This document shows, one piece after another, positions 33,401-45,575 of a DNA stretch of 64,000 nt. This stretch comes from Taudactylus pleione (taxonomy: Eukaryota; Chordata; Amphibia; Anura; Myobatrachidae): NCBI GenBank assembly GCA_031769625.1, contig JAUIMM010001592.1:131501-195500 (forward strand). The letters are read 5' to 3'. A model generated the notes under the pieces. It saw only the letters and a list, made by a program, of their open reading frames with translations. It had not been told where the DNA came from and did no database searches. Within the stretch, counting starts at the first letter, position 1; each line of letters opens with the position of its first letter. A program made the translations under genes and the position numbers.

Positions 33401-33815
33401 ATGTAGTTATGCGGCCACCGGTCTCAATACCAACATCCAATCCAAGTCTCAACAAGGGAGTTAAGATAGGCGTCAAAATACCGACACCTATCTTAAACCC
33501 GACATTGGAACACCGAAGGACGCCGTATCGAACAAGGTAAGTCCGGGACGCCCTTAGCGTTAGCACCGGGGGGGAGTGGGTTAGGTTAAGACTCCGCAGC
33601 GGGGTTAGGTTGTGGGGGGAGGTTAGCAGGGGTTAGGTTTAGAGACTGTAGCGGGGTTAGAGTTAGGTTGTGGGGAGGGGAGTTAGCTTTAGGCACCCCC
33701 TGGGAGGGTTAGGTTTAGGGTGGCACCCTTGGGGGAGTTTAGGGTTAGGCACTAGAGGGGAGGTTAGGGTTAGGAACCACTTAGGGGGGGTTAGGGTTAG
33801 GGGAGGAGAGGGCAA
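33400..33815. repeat. Repeat with telomere-like GGGTTAGG motifs
   Basis: A GC-rich block with AATACCGACACC text is followed by about 260 bp of GGTTAGGTTTAGG/GGTTAGGGTTAGG units. Inverted relative to the copies at 11058 and 15880; same family. Confidence 0.6.
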
Positions 33816-34950
33816 GGGCGTATCTATAATGGGTGCAGGGTGTGCAGGGCACATTGGCCCCTGCACCCATAGTATTACTTACCTCTCCGGAGTCCCACAT
33901 CGGTGCGGGGGTCCGGCGCTGTAAAAACGTCTGGAAATGGCTGCTGCTGCCATTTTCCCATCGTTTGCTGCCATGGCCATTTTCACGGGGACCTGCGCAT
34001 ACTCTATAGACTCTGGGTGCACTCTAGTGCCAGTACCCCTCATCTCTAGAAACACCCCTGGGAGAGGGGTAGGGATAGGCTACTTACCTGTCCTGTTGGG
34101 ATCTTCTCCCTTCGGGCTGTTGGCGACGGGATATGAACCGTGGCTATTCAGCCGCTGGGACTTCATAACCATTCCGTTCTACATCCACATGTAAAACAAT
34201 TAACCTCGTAACTTATTAGTCATTTTGAAAATGTGTATATACTGCATATATATTGTGACATTTACATTGTGACATATATATATATATACATATATATTGT
34301 GACAAGAGCACTGGAATAGTGTTTGAGGGCAGGTTTGATCGGGTGCTGTGCACTACAGTCTACCCCAGGAGATGGTACCTGTTCCCCTAGCATTGTTACT
34401 ATATATATATATATATATATATAAATTTAACACCTTTAGACAGCATGAGGGCATGAGTAAGTCAGCTGTATACTGAAAATGACAGGGTCATTTGTTTGTC
34501 TGTAACAAAATCTTGAAAGAGTTGATTGTACAACACTTGAAGACACCCGGCCAATATAGTATAATAGTATAGTTTTATAGTATAAATAGTATCAATAGTA
34601 TTACTTGAGTAAGTTTAAAAGCTTCTAGGTGTTACTGTGTGGGCAGTATAACCAAGGTTCCGAGATGGGGTGGAGGAGCGGGTACTTGCAAAGTCTTGTT
34701 ACAGATCCAAACAACGAGATATCTATAACTGATCATCTAATTTCATGACTTAGCACAGTCCAATGTCTCTTATTAAGTACTCCAAGATACCTTGTGTTTA
34801 GGAATGTATATAGCTAGACTCAGTGTCGGACTGGGGCATAAAGGGCCCACCAGGGAATGCAGTGGTAGGGGTTCAAGTTTAAGGGGTGTGGCCAGCCACC
34901 AGAAGGGGTGTGGTTGACTACCACAGAGGAACTTACCCAACCACTTGAGA
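33815..34950. other. Intergenic, microsatellites and unclassified repeats
   Basis: Short (AT)n/(TATA) runs at 34262-34290 and 34398-34422. From 34820 an element begins CAGTGTCGGACTGGGGC; its complement-like end TAGTCCAACCCTGG occurs near 35180, suggesting a short inverted-repeat element whose right part was included in the 2.1-kb duplication. No gene. Confidence 0.4.
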
Positions 34951-35631
34951 GTACATGCAAAGAACAGGGCTCCTTTTTAAAGGAGGGGACAGGGGTGTGT
35001 CAGGACAACCACATTGATTATCAGGTGGGCTAATCTTGGTGTAGTTTCCATACAAACAAAACAAGCACCCAAGTTCATCCATGATCCTGCTGCACCAAGT
35101 TACTGACTCCTATGGGAGGGGGTGAGGCCCTTAAGCAGTGTGGCCCACCGGGAATTTCCCCTGTACACCTGTGGGCTAGTCCAACCCTGGTTAGACCCAG
35201 GGGCATATTAAGAGAGAAGGGGGACATGTGCAGCAGTCTCCATCAAGGCCCCCTCCTCTTTAGCCGGCTGCACATTAGTGAGTACTAGCAGACTCTGGTG
35301 CTGTGCATATATATATTGTGCATGTGTAGCTCTCCACGGAGATGGTGTGGTGGGCATTTTCCTCTGTGAATTTTTTTTCTACTGTGCATGTGCAAAGTGC
35401 TGGGAAATGGCTGCCGCACCTTTTTACCAGGTGATTTGTGAAGCACTGCCACTGCGGGACTCCAGAGGGGTGAATATTAAAGAAATGGGTGTAGGATGCA
35501 TTGTGTAAGGACCCCTGAACCCAGGGGCCCGTTTATTACTCACATCCTTCACCCATTATAGATAAACCCCTAGCTTGTCTAGTTGCATCACTCACTGGCT
35601 CCCTCACTTTCTCTCCTCTGACTTTCCTTCC

Positions 35632-36440
35632 CTTTAATGGGATGTGATTAGATTACGAACAGCTAAGGCCTCTATTAGTGTTTCAATCAGAGAAACTTGT
35701 TACAAAGTTTATTCCCGATGGTATCTAGTCCCCACCAAACTTCATACCATTTTCCCGGCCACAACCAATTTATGCTGGAGACTATGTGGAAGGGAGGGCA
35801 CCTTCCTTCACACCTGGTGGTCCTGTCCTTCTATTTTACCTTTTTGGGACCAGGTTAGTTCATTGATTTGTAGCATTCTTGGGATTGGGATAACTTTAGA
35901 TCCAGTAGTGGCCCTATTGAATGCTCCGATACCAGGGATTTCAAAATCCCAAGACAAATTGCTTGTACACATATGCAATGCAGCCAAGTCCCTAATTGCC
36001 AAACATTGGAAAGACCAAAACCCGCCCACGTTACCTGCCCTTGTATCAAAGATTAATTTCATAGCTTCCATGGAGTATATTACCAGCCTACAAAATAATG
36101 GGGTTGCCAAATTTCATGCGATATGGTCTCAGTGGTTCCAATCACAGTCTCTCAGCATTCCGGGTCTCCGCTGACCTACCTGTCTTTTCCCCCTCCCTTG
36201 TTTTTTTTTTTCTCTCTCTCTTTCTTTTCTTTGCTCTTTTTTTTTCTATTTTGTTTGTTTATTGTATTTTGTTTTTATTTCATTATGTTTGGAATTTTTA
36301 ATTTATTTTATATGTTTATACGATCCATATGTACTTTGGTTGTTTTTTATTTATTTTGTGATTAACAATGTACTTGATTTATGTCAGTTGTATGATTTAT
36401 CTTAATAAAATAAAAATTATTGTTTTAAAAAAAAATAAAA
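35632..36440 (+). mobile_element. L1-like LINE 3' end, copy 1
   Basis: An open frame of 176 codons matches the C-terminus of L1 ORF2: CWRLCGREGTFLHTWWSCPS, then PFWDQVSSLICSILGI and KHWKDQNPPTL. A T-rich 3' UTR follows, ending in AATAAAATAAAAATTATTG and a poly(A) run at about 36425-36440. 5'-truncated before 35632. Confidence 0.8.
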
Positions 36441-37093
36441 ATACTCTTGATCCTAACACTCGCTCCAACTACTGTCCCATCTCTCCTCTCCCTTTGGCCT
36501 CCAAGCTCCTTGAACATGTTGTTTACAACTGCCTTACCACCTTTATTTCCTACCACTCCCTCCTTGACCCTTTTCAGTCTGGCTTCCATTCTCTCCACAG
36601 CACTGAAACTGCCCTCACAAAAGTCAGCAATGGCCTCCTTGCTGCTCATTCTCCTTGACCTCTCTGCTGCTTTCAACACTGTGGACCACCCTCTCCTGCT
36701 GCAAATCCTTCACTCCCTTGGTCTATGTGACACTGCTCTCTCCTGGCTATCCTCCTACCTCTCTGACCGATCCTTCTCTGTCTCCTCTCATGACTCCTTT
36801 TCCCCCCCACAGCCTCTTACAGTAGGTGTTCCCCAAGGTTCTGTTCTTGGACCTCTCCTATTCTCCCTCTATATGTCCTCACTAGGTGAACTCATCAGCT
36901 CTGTTGTTCTCCATTATCATCTCTATGCTGATGATACTCAGATCTACCTTTCTTCCCCTGACCTCTCCCTCTCTCTTCTAACTTGCATCTCCAACTGTCT
37001 CTCTGCTCTCTTCCTGGATGTCCCAGTGATTTCTTAAACTTAATATGTCTAAGACTGAGCTGATCATTTTCCCACCCTCCAACATAACTGCAC
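36441..37093 (+). mobile_element. L2/CR1-like reverse transcriptase fragment, copy 1
   Basis: Broken frames encode [16 protein letters not shown] (RT motif A), [16 protein letters not shown] (motif B) and [12 protein letters not shown] (motif C with the YADD active site). A frameshift lies near 36630. It is cut off at 37093 by the duplication junction, so the 3' half is absent. Confidence 0.85.
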
Positions 37094-37108
37094 TTCTCAC
37101 AATACATA

Positions 37109-39222
37109 TACATGCAAAGAACAGGGCTCCTTTTTAAAGGAGGGGACAGGGGTGTGTCAGGACAACCACATTGATTATCAGGTGGGCTAATCTTGGTGTA
37201 GTTTCCATACAAACAAAACAAGCACCCAAGTTCATCCATGATCCTGCTGCACAAAGTTACTGACTCCTATGGGAGGGGTGAGGCCCTTAAGCAGTGTGGC
37301 CCACCGGGAATTTCCCCTGTACCCCTGTCGGCTTGTCCAACCCTGGTTAGACCCAGGGGCATATTAAGAGAGAAGGGGGACATGTGCAGCAGTCTCCATA
37401 AAGGCCCCCTCCTCTTTAGCCGGCTGCACATTAGTGAGTACTAGCAGACTCTGGTGCTGTGCATATATATATTGTGCATGTGTAGATCTCCACGGAGATG
37501 GTGTGGTGGGCATTTTCCTCTGTGAATTTTTTTTCTACTGTGCATGTGCAAAGTGCTGGGAAATGGCTGCCGCACCTTTTTACCAGGTGATTTGTGAAAC
37601 ACTGCCACTGCGGGACTCCAGAGGGGTGAATATTAAAGAAATGGGTGTAGGATGCATTGTGTAAGGACCCCTGAACCCAGGGGCCTGTTTATTACTCACA
37701 TCCTTCACCCATTATAGATAAACCCCTAGCTTGTCTAGTTGCATCACTCACTGGCTCCCTTTAATGGGATGTGATTAGATTACGAACAGCTAAGGCCTCT
37801 ATTAGTGTTTCAATCAGAGAAACTTGTTACAAAGTTTATTCCCGATGGTATCTAGTCCCCGCCAAACTTCATACCATTTTCCCGGCCACAACCAATTTAT
37901 GCTGGAGACTATGTGGAAGGGAGGGCACCTTCCTTCACACCTGGTGGTCCTGTCCTTCTATTTTACCTTTTTGGGACCAGGTTAGTTCATTGATTTGTAG
38001 CGTTCTTGGGATTGGGATAACTTTAGATCCAGTAGTGGCCCTATTGAATGCTCCGATACCTGGGATTTCAAAATCCCAAGACAAATTGCTTGTACACATA
38101 TGCAATGCAGCCAAGTCCCTAATTGCCAAACATTGGAAAGACCAAAACCCGCCCACGTTACCTGCCCTTGTATCAAAGATTAATTTCATAGCTTCCATGG
38201 AGTATATTACCAGCCTACAAAATAATGGGGTTGCCAAATTTCATGCGATATGGTCTCAGTGGTTCCAATCACAGTCTCTCAGCATTCCGGGTCTCCGCTG
38301 ACCTACCTGTCTTTTCCCCCTCCCTTGTTTTTTTTTTTTCTCTCTCTCTTTCTCTTCTTTGCTCTTTTTTTTTCTATTTTGTTTGTTTATTGTATTTTGT
38401 TTTTATTTCATTATGTTTGGAATTTTTAATTTATTTTATATGTTTATACGATCCATATGTACTTTGGTTGTTTTTTATTTATTTTGTGATTAACAATGTA
38501 CTTGATTTATGTCAGTTGTATGATTTATCTTAATAAAATAAAAATTATTGTTTTAAAAAAAAAAAAAATACTCTTGATCCTAACACTCGCTCCAACTACT
38601 GTCCCATCTCTCCTCTCCCTTTGGCCTCCAAGCTCCTTGAACATGTTGTTTACAACTGCCTTACCACCTTTCTTTCCTACCACTCCCTCCTTGACCCTTT
38701 TCAGTCTGGCTTCCATTCTCTCCACAGCACTGAAACTGCCCTCACAAAAGTCAGCAATGGCCTCCTTGCTGCTCATTCTCCTTGACCTCTCTTCTGCTTT
38801 CAATACTGTGGACCACCCTCTCCTGTGGCAAATCCTTCATTTCCTTGGTCTATGTGACACTGCTCTCTCCTGGCTATCCTCCTACCTCTCTGACCGATCC
38901 TTCTCTGTCTCCTCTCATGACTCCTTTTCCCCCCCACAGCCTCTTACAGTAGGTGTTCCCCAAGGTTCTGTTCTTGGACCTCTCCTATTCTCCCTCTATA
39001 TGTCCTCACTAGGTGAACTCATCAGCTCTGTTGTCCTCCATTATCATCTCTATGCTGATGATAATCAGATCTACCTTTCCTCCCCTGACCTCTCCCCCTC
39101 TCTCCTAACTTGTATCTCCAACTGTTTCTCTGCTCTCTCTTCCTGGATGTCCCAGTGATTTCTTAAACTTAATATGTCTAAGACTGAGCTGATCATTTTC
39201 CCACCCTCCAACATAACTGCAC
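37109..39222 (+). repeat. Tandem segmental duplication, unit 2
   Basis: Second copy of 34952-37093. Beyond 39222 the L2-like element runs on to its natural 3' end, so this copy holds the original right-hand junction. Confidence 0.9.
37759..38568 (+). mobile_element. L1-like LINE 3' end, copy 2
   Basis: The duplicate of the L1 tail, 176 open codons, differing from copy 1 by only a few residues (for example VPAKLH for VPTKLH, SVLGIG for SILGIG). Poly(A) ends near 38568. Confidence 0.8.
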
Positions 39223-40230
39223 TATTTCTTTATCAATTGAAGGCACAACTATCTCCTCTAGCCCCAAAGTGCGCTGTCTTGGAGTTATCCTGGACTCCTC
39301 CCTCTCCTGCAAACCACATATCCAGAATCTCTTGCAGTCCTGTCATTTCCATCTTAAAAAGATTAGACCCTTTCTTACCCAGGATGCTACTAAAACCCTC
39401 ATACACTCACTGGTCATCTCCAGATTGGACTACTGTAATCTCCTCCTATCTGGCCTCCCCAACTCCCATCGCTCTCCTCTCCAGTGTATCCTCAATGCTG
39501 CTGCTCGGCTCATCTTCCTCTCCAAACGCTCTGCATCTGCCTCCCCTCTCCTACAAGCCCTCCACTGGTTCCCCTACCCTTTCAGAGCCCAATTCAAGGT
39601 TCTCACACTCACTTACAAAGCCATCACCCATTCCTCTCCCATTTACATCTCTGACCTCATCTCCCTTCATTCTTCTGTTTGCCCTCTTCGTTCAACAAAT
39701 GCACGCCGCCAAATGATTACTTCCTCAAACTCCCACCTCCAAGATTTTGCCTGTGCTGCTCCCCACCTTTGGAACTCTCTCCCTCTTCCCATCAGACTCT
39801 TCACCTCTCTACAATCCTTCAAACGGGCTCTCAAGACCTACTACTTCATCAAAGCCTTCCAGCTCTCATCTTAACTTGCTGCTACATGCTCCTTCCTCCC
39901 TGTCTATCCCTTCTGTGTCACACCGGTTTGTCTGCCTCTCCTCTTTAGAATGTAAGCTCTTATGATCATGGCTCTCTACCTTCTTGTGCTTCTCCTTACT
40001 TTCCTTTAACTATTGCTTACTCCCCACTAGGGCACCTAACACTTGGCTGCTTACGCTCTGTTGCTTATCTGGGTGTTATGGTCGCTAATGTAGCAATGTA
40101 TATTATTCTTGTCTTTGTCCTGTATTGTATTGTACAGTAAATCAATGGGTAACCTATTTGTTTATGTACTTCGTAAGGAGCTGCGGAACACTTATGGCAC
40201 CATATAAATAAATGATAATAATAATATCAT
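38569..40230 (+). mobile_element. L2/CR1-like LINE, 3' part of RT to 3' end
   Basis: Frames encode [30 protein letters not shown] and [10 protein letters not shown] (Thr to Asn next to the YADD box, against copy 1). After a frameshift, CLGVILDSSLSCKPHI, ISRLDYCNLLLSGLPNS and HLWNSLPLPIRLFTSL complete the C-terminal domain. The 3' end is TGGCACCATATAAATAAATG followed by (ATA)n, typical for this group. Frameshifts and 5' truncation make it inactive. Confidence 0.88.
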
Positions 40231-40682
40231 GTCACAATATTCAGTTACAAAGATGGACAATTTGTATTTTAAGATTTATTTGAATGTGTTAGCTATGTAC
40301 TAAACCAATGTAACCATGCTGTAACACCTAATACGATTTATAATTTATGCCATACGTGTGTCTATCTTCTCATTCGCATTTGCTTGTTTATTTGATTGCT
40401 AAACACTGTCTTACTGATATCTACATTGAGTTTCTTGTTTTATTTTGGGTAAACCTTGAAACTTAAAGAGGGACTAAAAGACTTAAGTTGGGAGGTATAT
40501 GGGAGAGTTTAGATTCCAATATTAAAGGCACCTGGAGTAAAAGAAAGTTTGAAGAAAGTTCAATCTGAAGAAAATAAACCGTCTTAATCTAAAAATAAAG
40601 AATTCTAAGGATAAGAGACAGATAGAAAGCATGTGGTTAGTACTACAGGGGATTTACCGAGAACTAGTAAGCAGTGAAAGTC
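40231..40682. other. Intergenic, nothing recognised
   Basis: AT-rich DNA between the L2-like element and the MITE at 40683. No gene or repeat signature seen. Confidence 0.3.
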
Positions 40683-40863
40683 CTAGGAGTATATTTATTA
40701 AACTGCAGGTTTTTAGAAATGGAGATGTTGCCTATAGCAACCAATCAGATTCTAGCTATTATCTAGTAGAAGGTGCTATATAAATGAGAAGTAGAATCTG
40801 ATTGGTTGCTATGGGCAACATCTCCACTTCTAAAAATCTGCACTTTAGTAAATATAACCCCTA
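40683..40863. mobile_element. Palindromic CCAATCAG-type MITE, copy 2
   Basis: Inverted halves: ATATTTATTAAACTGCAG / CTGCACTTTAGTAAATATA outside and CCTATAGCAACCAATCAGAT / ATCTGATTGGTTGCTATGGG inside. Confidence 0.8.
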
Positions 40864-41800
40864 ATGTGTGCACCAGTGGCTGACTTGCAGTGAAAGCTAG
40901 ATACATAGGTGCTCGCACGAAGGTATACTAATTCTTGTGCCTTTATCCGATCTGTTGCGTTAAAAGAAATGTGTCTAGAATCCAGACACGATATAAATAA
41001 GATACGGCAGTGTGTGCCGTAAGTATAATACTAACAGAAAATGATACGAAATAAAGAAAAATACTGAAAGGAAAATAAATAAAATGGCTTTGCTGACAGT
41101 AAACTCTGTTGTTGTGTAATATTTTAATGAAGTGCAGAGACATTTGCAAATTTTGCTATAAGAAAATTATACTGTAGGAAAATATTACACTGCATATAAC
41201 AGAAGAATAGCTGAACTTACAGTATATTTGTGTTATAAATGGATGTGTATCACAATTATACAAATTAGATAAAAATATGTATTATCTGCAACTGATCCAG
41301 AGAGATCGAGAGAACTAAAGAAAATAGAAAAACGTAAATTTCTAAAATAGAATGACTGAGATATATCTCTGTACGAATAACAAAATAATTGTTTTATTGG
41401 ATAAAGACAAAAAAAAAAGTTTCTTTTGTTTCAGTTGAGGTTAAAAAAAGTTTACAATGTTTATGCGAGTGTTATATCTCAAGTCTCCTTGTAATATATG
41501 GAAAGTAAATTGGACCAAAAAATTCCAGATTACGGAACTGCGATCGCAATAGTGATCCTTAATAATGAGGTCAATTATTGTATATAAATTAATATTACTT
41601 TTTGCTGCTTTAATTACAATTTTGAATATACAATATTGTTATATAATTACAATTGTGGTTAGTTTTTTGCATATTAGCGGCAGAAGTTTATGCTGTTTTT
41701 CATTAAATTGTCAGCACCAGATCTTCTTGGATAAAACAATATCATACTCCTAAAAGTCCATCAACAAATGAGAGCCCCTCACATAGGCAAACGCAGGGGG
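40864..41800. other. Intergenic, nothing recognised
   Basis: AT-rich; short frames only. No family similarity seen. Confidence 0.3.
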
Positions 41801-41861
41801 GGGTTTCCTTCTGCCTGGATATGTACATATATGTCCAGGTGAGTGCTAGGTTCTTCTGCTG

Positions 41862-42130
41862 CTCCTCCAGGCTCCTAGACTTGCTCCAATAGTCTGGAAT
41901 GGTGCTCACATCTAAAATAAATACGTTCAGCTCAGGCTGGATGGCCCTACTGCCGCATCTAATGTCTTACTGTGATCTCTGGTCCTGTATATGCTTGGAA
42001 TTATTACACACAATACAGTTTGTATGATGCTTATTAAAGCTGGTTAAGTACTAATTCTGCCCCCTTGATTGACAGGCCACACTCACTCTTAAATTAAGCA
42101 TTTGGAAACCCCCCTCTGGAAATCCTGCGT
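41862..42130 (+). repeat. Unclassified repeat, inverted pair, left copy
   Basis: Contains CTGGAATGGTGC, GGATGGCCCTACTGCCGCAT, ACAATACAGTTTGTATGATG and AGCATTTGGAAACCCCCCTC. The reverse complement of this order appears at 43047-43322. Confidence 0.75.
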
Positions 42131-43046
42131 TTGCCACTGCCTCAAATTATTACAGACATTAATGAAAAGAGATTTTATATCTCTAGGTTTTGAGGGTTAA
42201 AATTCAAATTGCCGGCAATGGGCCTTGAATGGTGGTTTTAAACCCAACAAAACAAAACTACAAAAGAGATTGTCTCTGATTGGCTCATTTCAAAACCCTA
42301 CAAAGAATCTTGAACTACAAGCCTGTCTAGAATGTTTATCAAGTGTTACTTTTAAATAAGAATAATATATATACATAACCATGGGTATCCAAAATTACTA
42401 GGTGATGTGGAGAATGGATAAAATGAAGGCACCCAACCTTTTTCAAGGTGAAAAAGACACACATATTGTGTCAAAACACGTCGAAGGAATGACAAGGAAA
42501 AACTACATCCAATTACATCGGTTACAATTCAATCCAGAACCTCTTCAGCTTTGGAAGTACTCGGGCTCTGTAGCTACATAAGGTTATGGTGATCATCATT
42601 TTCATCATCTGGTACGAAGTAAATCTCTCTTTTTTCTGTTTTTTAGTTTAATAAAACCGTTATTTGGAAAAACTGCACCATGAGAAGTTTTCATGTGTTT
42701 ATTGACATGGCTTTCCTGTGACTGAGGATAAATTGTAAAGGCCATAAAGAAACCATTATAGGAGTACGCATATTCACCTCAATCCGAGCATTTTGGGCCT
42801 AAGCAGAGATATACATGTGGGAGAAAATCTTCAGAAATATGACAAATAAAATATTCGCTGGATAAAATTGGTGCAAAGAGCCATTACCTCTGTGTTTCTT
42901 GTTATGGTATATTTTTTCAAGTTAAGGGGACTTGTTTAGAGGTTTTTCTATACTGACAATTTGGTAGCGCCTGGTTAAAATCTATATATTTTTGTATATG
43001 TAAAGACAAATCGCCCACATCATCCAGTATGTATGCACTATCGCAT
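42131..43046. other. Spacer of the inverted pair, possible Penelope-like terminus
   Basis: 42441-42490 reads as TTTCAAGGTGAAAAAG, a GACACA/TGTGTC stem, then CAAAACACGTCGAAGG, resembling the stem motif in Penelope-type pseudo-LTRs of this window. AATAAAACCGTTATTTGG follows near 42650. No protein fragment. Confidence 0.35.
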
Positions 43047-43322
43047 GCTCCGTGCAGGATTTATAGAGGGGAGTTTCCAAATGCTTGATTTTAGAGGCTA
43101 GTCCATGAAGAGGACATAATTAGCACTTAACCAGCTTTAATATGTGTAATACAAAGTGTATTGTGTGTCATAATTTCAGCATATACAGGACCAGCGATCA
43201 CAGTAAGCCATTATATGCGGTAGTAGGGCCATCCTGCCTGAGCTAAATGTTTTTATTTCACATGTGGGCACCATTCCAGAGCATTGGAGCAAGTCTGGGA
43301 GTCTGGGGGAGCAGCAGGAGAA
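43047..43322 (-). repeat. Unclassified repeat, inverted pair, right copy
   Basis: Inverted homologue of 41862-42130, diverged by many substitutions and small gaps. Confidence 0.75.
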
Positions 43323-43558
43323 CATAGCACTGCCCTGGACACATTCGGTCTCCTTATGCACTGGATAACAGTATTAATGATAAACTCTATAGATGGCATT
43401 TAGCAGTACAGCCTTAACAGTGCATGTTTTCCAGATCGCCTAGTTGGTACACACATGTATTCATCACTGGTTGATACATGTTAAAAGATCCCCAGGTGGT
43501 GCTAATTAATTCATTTGTGATACTGAGGTGTACATGCAGCACTAGTAAAATTGTATTA

Positions 43559-44003
43559 CAGGTTGAGTCTCCCATATCCAAAATGCTTGGGACCAGGGGT
43601 ATTTTGGATAACGGAATATTCCGTATTTTGGAATAATTGTATATCACAATGAAATATCTTGGGAATGGGACCGCAATAGACACACAGAATGCATTTATGT
43701 GATATATACACCTTATACACATAGCCTGCAGGTAATTTTATACAATATTTTCAATAATTTTGTGGCTCAAGCAAAGTTTGTGTACAGACATGAAATTAAT
43801 TTATGTTTCATATACACCTTATACACACAGCCTGAAAGTAATTGTATACAATATCGTTAATAATTTGTGCCTTAGACAAAGTTTGTGTACATTGAACCAT
43901 CAAAATTGAAAGGTTTCATTATCTCAGTCATGCCAAAATAATTCTGTATTTCAGAATATTTCCCCCTTTTTTTCATATATTTGGATATGGGAGACTCAAC
44001 CTG
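43559..44003. mobile_element. Tigger/MER2-like Tc1-mariner MITE, copy 1
   Basis: CAGGTTGAGTCTCCCATATC and its inverted end GATATGGGAGACTCAACCTG, flanked by TA on both sides. The interior has CTTATACACATAGCCTG and CAAAGTTTGTGTACA, text I recognise from mammalian pogo/Tigger-type repeats. No transposase frame. Confidence 0.8.
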
Positions 44004-45223
44004 TATATACTATTTCTTTTGTAGTCATGGTGTGGACGGGGGGGGGGGGGTTCCAGACAACTGGAAATCCCTCCTGTGTTTGCTCATGCAGAGTCGTTCA
44101 TCGCATTTTCAGATCTGCCTGGGTGTGGTGCACTCGGTCAACAGAAGTGTTGTTAAAACTTACAACTTTATTCGTGTATCTTGAAAAAATTCTTGTTCTA
44201 TTTATGTTTCCATTTTTTCATGTCACGTGAATGGTTGGTATTACCATACAATTTTTAATAAGTACTTTTAAAAAAAAAAAATTATTTTTTAATAACAGGT
44301 GGATAATTGGTATTCCCACAACCATATTTATTGTTTTATGATTCCCACACTCAGGATTATTATTACAACATTTTAATTAAGTATATTAAATTCAAAAGTT
44401 TATAGGGAATGTGTTGGGAGAAGAAAGTAGTCATGATTAAAGATTGCCGAGAATGATCTCCTCTTATTTAAGTACCAGAAACGTGTGTTATATCTTTGTT
44501 GTAACATTCTAACCATGAATGGGAAGTACAGCCCAACCATGAAACTTTGTTGGTCAATGTTACTCATTAACCTTGCTTGTGAGACTGTAGCATTATTATC
44601 ACCTGGAGGCAATCACCTTTTATTGTCATTCATTTGTAAAAATCTTGATTGTTATAAATTGCCCACATTTATAAAGCTGCAACCTGAATACTAATTCACT
44701 TTATATTTAAGCTCTCAGGTATGACCCCGATGTCATGTGTTCACTGAGTGTTCATGTGTATTCTCTCTGTCAATAGCAGCTGGTGGTTATCAATAGTTTG
44801 TCAGTGATCTGAACCTAGACTTCTTCTGCCCTGTGGGAGTCATTAAGTTACATTGCCAGCCATTGCTGTACATAGACATAAAAGTTACCATGTGATAGGA
44901 CTTGGTCTTCCTTAATCATCTTACTGTCGTAATTTTGTATGTACAGTACTGTAGTATAATATCTGATAAAGACTTTTTTTTGTTTCCATGCGGCCGGCGG
45001 TAATACCTACTACACCCAATTAAAGGGCAAATTTGCCTTTTGTTAAAGCACATTGCCCAACTTTAATTTTATTCTATTCTTTAAAATATCCTATATTTCT
45101 TTTTTTAAACATAAATACAACTATTTTAAGTTTGTCTTTAATTTGTGTAACATATTAGGGTTTCAGCTTTATGTATACTAATAATATATTTTTCACATAC
45201 TTACAAATTCAACATTTGGCTTA
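44004..45223. other. Intergenic downstream of V2R gene B
   Basis: Contains a G10 run at 44038-44050 and otherwise AT-rich sequence. No gene seen. Confidence 0.3.
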
Positions 45224-45224
45224 T

Positions 45225-45551
45225 GCTGGGTACATACTACACCATATCTTTAACAATTTGGCTGATTCCCACACATCAGAACGACAAATTGTTAAAAATG
45301 TGTAGTGTGTTTGCAGTACATGGTGTAGTGCGCGCTCCTGTGGGGTCATCAGCCTCATCGCCTGGTCTTATGTGAAGCATGTAAGATCAGGCGATGCACC
45401 TGACGATCCAATGCAGTGCTATGCGGGGGCATATCGGATGGTTGGGCACCGGATCACCCAGTGTGTATGGACCGCCTGTTATGTCAGCCCGTCGGCGCTG
45501 GGAACGTCAGCGACATTGCTGGGTACACACCTCGTTTAGTGTGTAACCAGC
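45225..45551. mobile_element. MITE with GCTGGGTACAYACTA termini
   Basis: Inverted GCTGGGTACATACTACAC and TAGTGTGTAACCAGC ends about 330 bp apart, with GC-richer interior (GCGATGCACCTGACGATCC). Such elements are frequent in frogs. Family (hAT or other) not settled. It lies 25 bp from the end of V2R gene B. Confidence 0.6.
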
Positions 45552-45575
45552 TTTAGTTATGTGCAGTCTACAGTT

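Larger units (their letters stand above)
34952..37093 (+). repeat. Tandem segmental duplication, unit 1 (2.14 kb)
   Basis: Nearly identical to 37109-39222. Contains the right half of an inverted-repeat element, an L1 3' end and an L2 reverse-transcriptase fragment. Unit 2 lacks 29 bp present here at about 35605-35633 (between two CCCT copies). Confidence 0.9.

Noticed and set aside
33555..33815. True telomere or chromosome end
   Set aside because: TTAGGG units are irregular, short and embedded in a dispersed repeat found in both orientations.
36368..40230. Active LINE
   Set aside because: 5' truncation, frameshifts and a duplication breakpoint; no complete endonuclease or ORF1.
44038..44050. 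G-run as a quadruplex or regulatory site
   Set aside because: A single homopolymer run, not four spaced G tracts; could also be a sequencing artefact.
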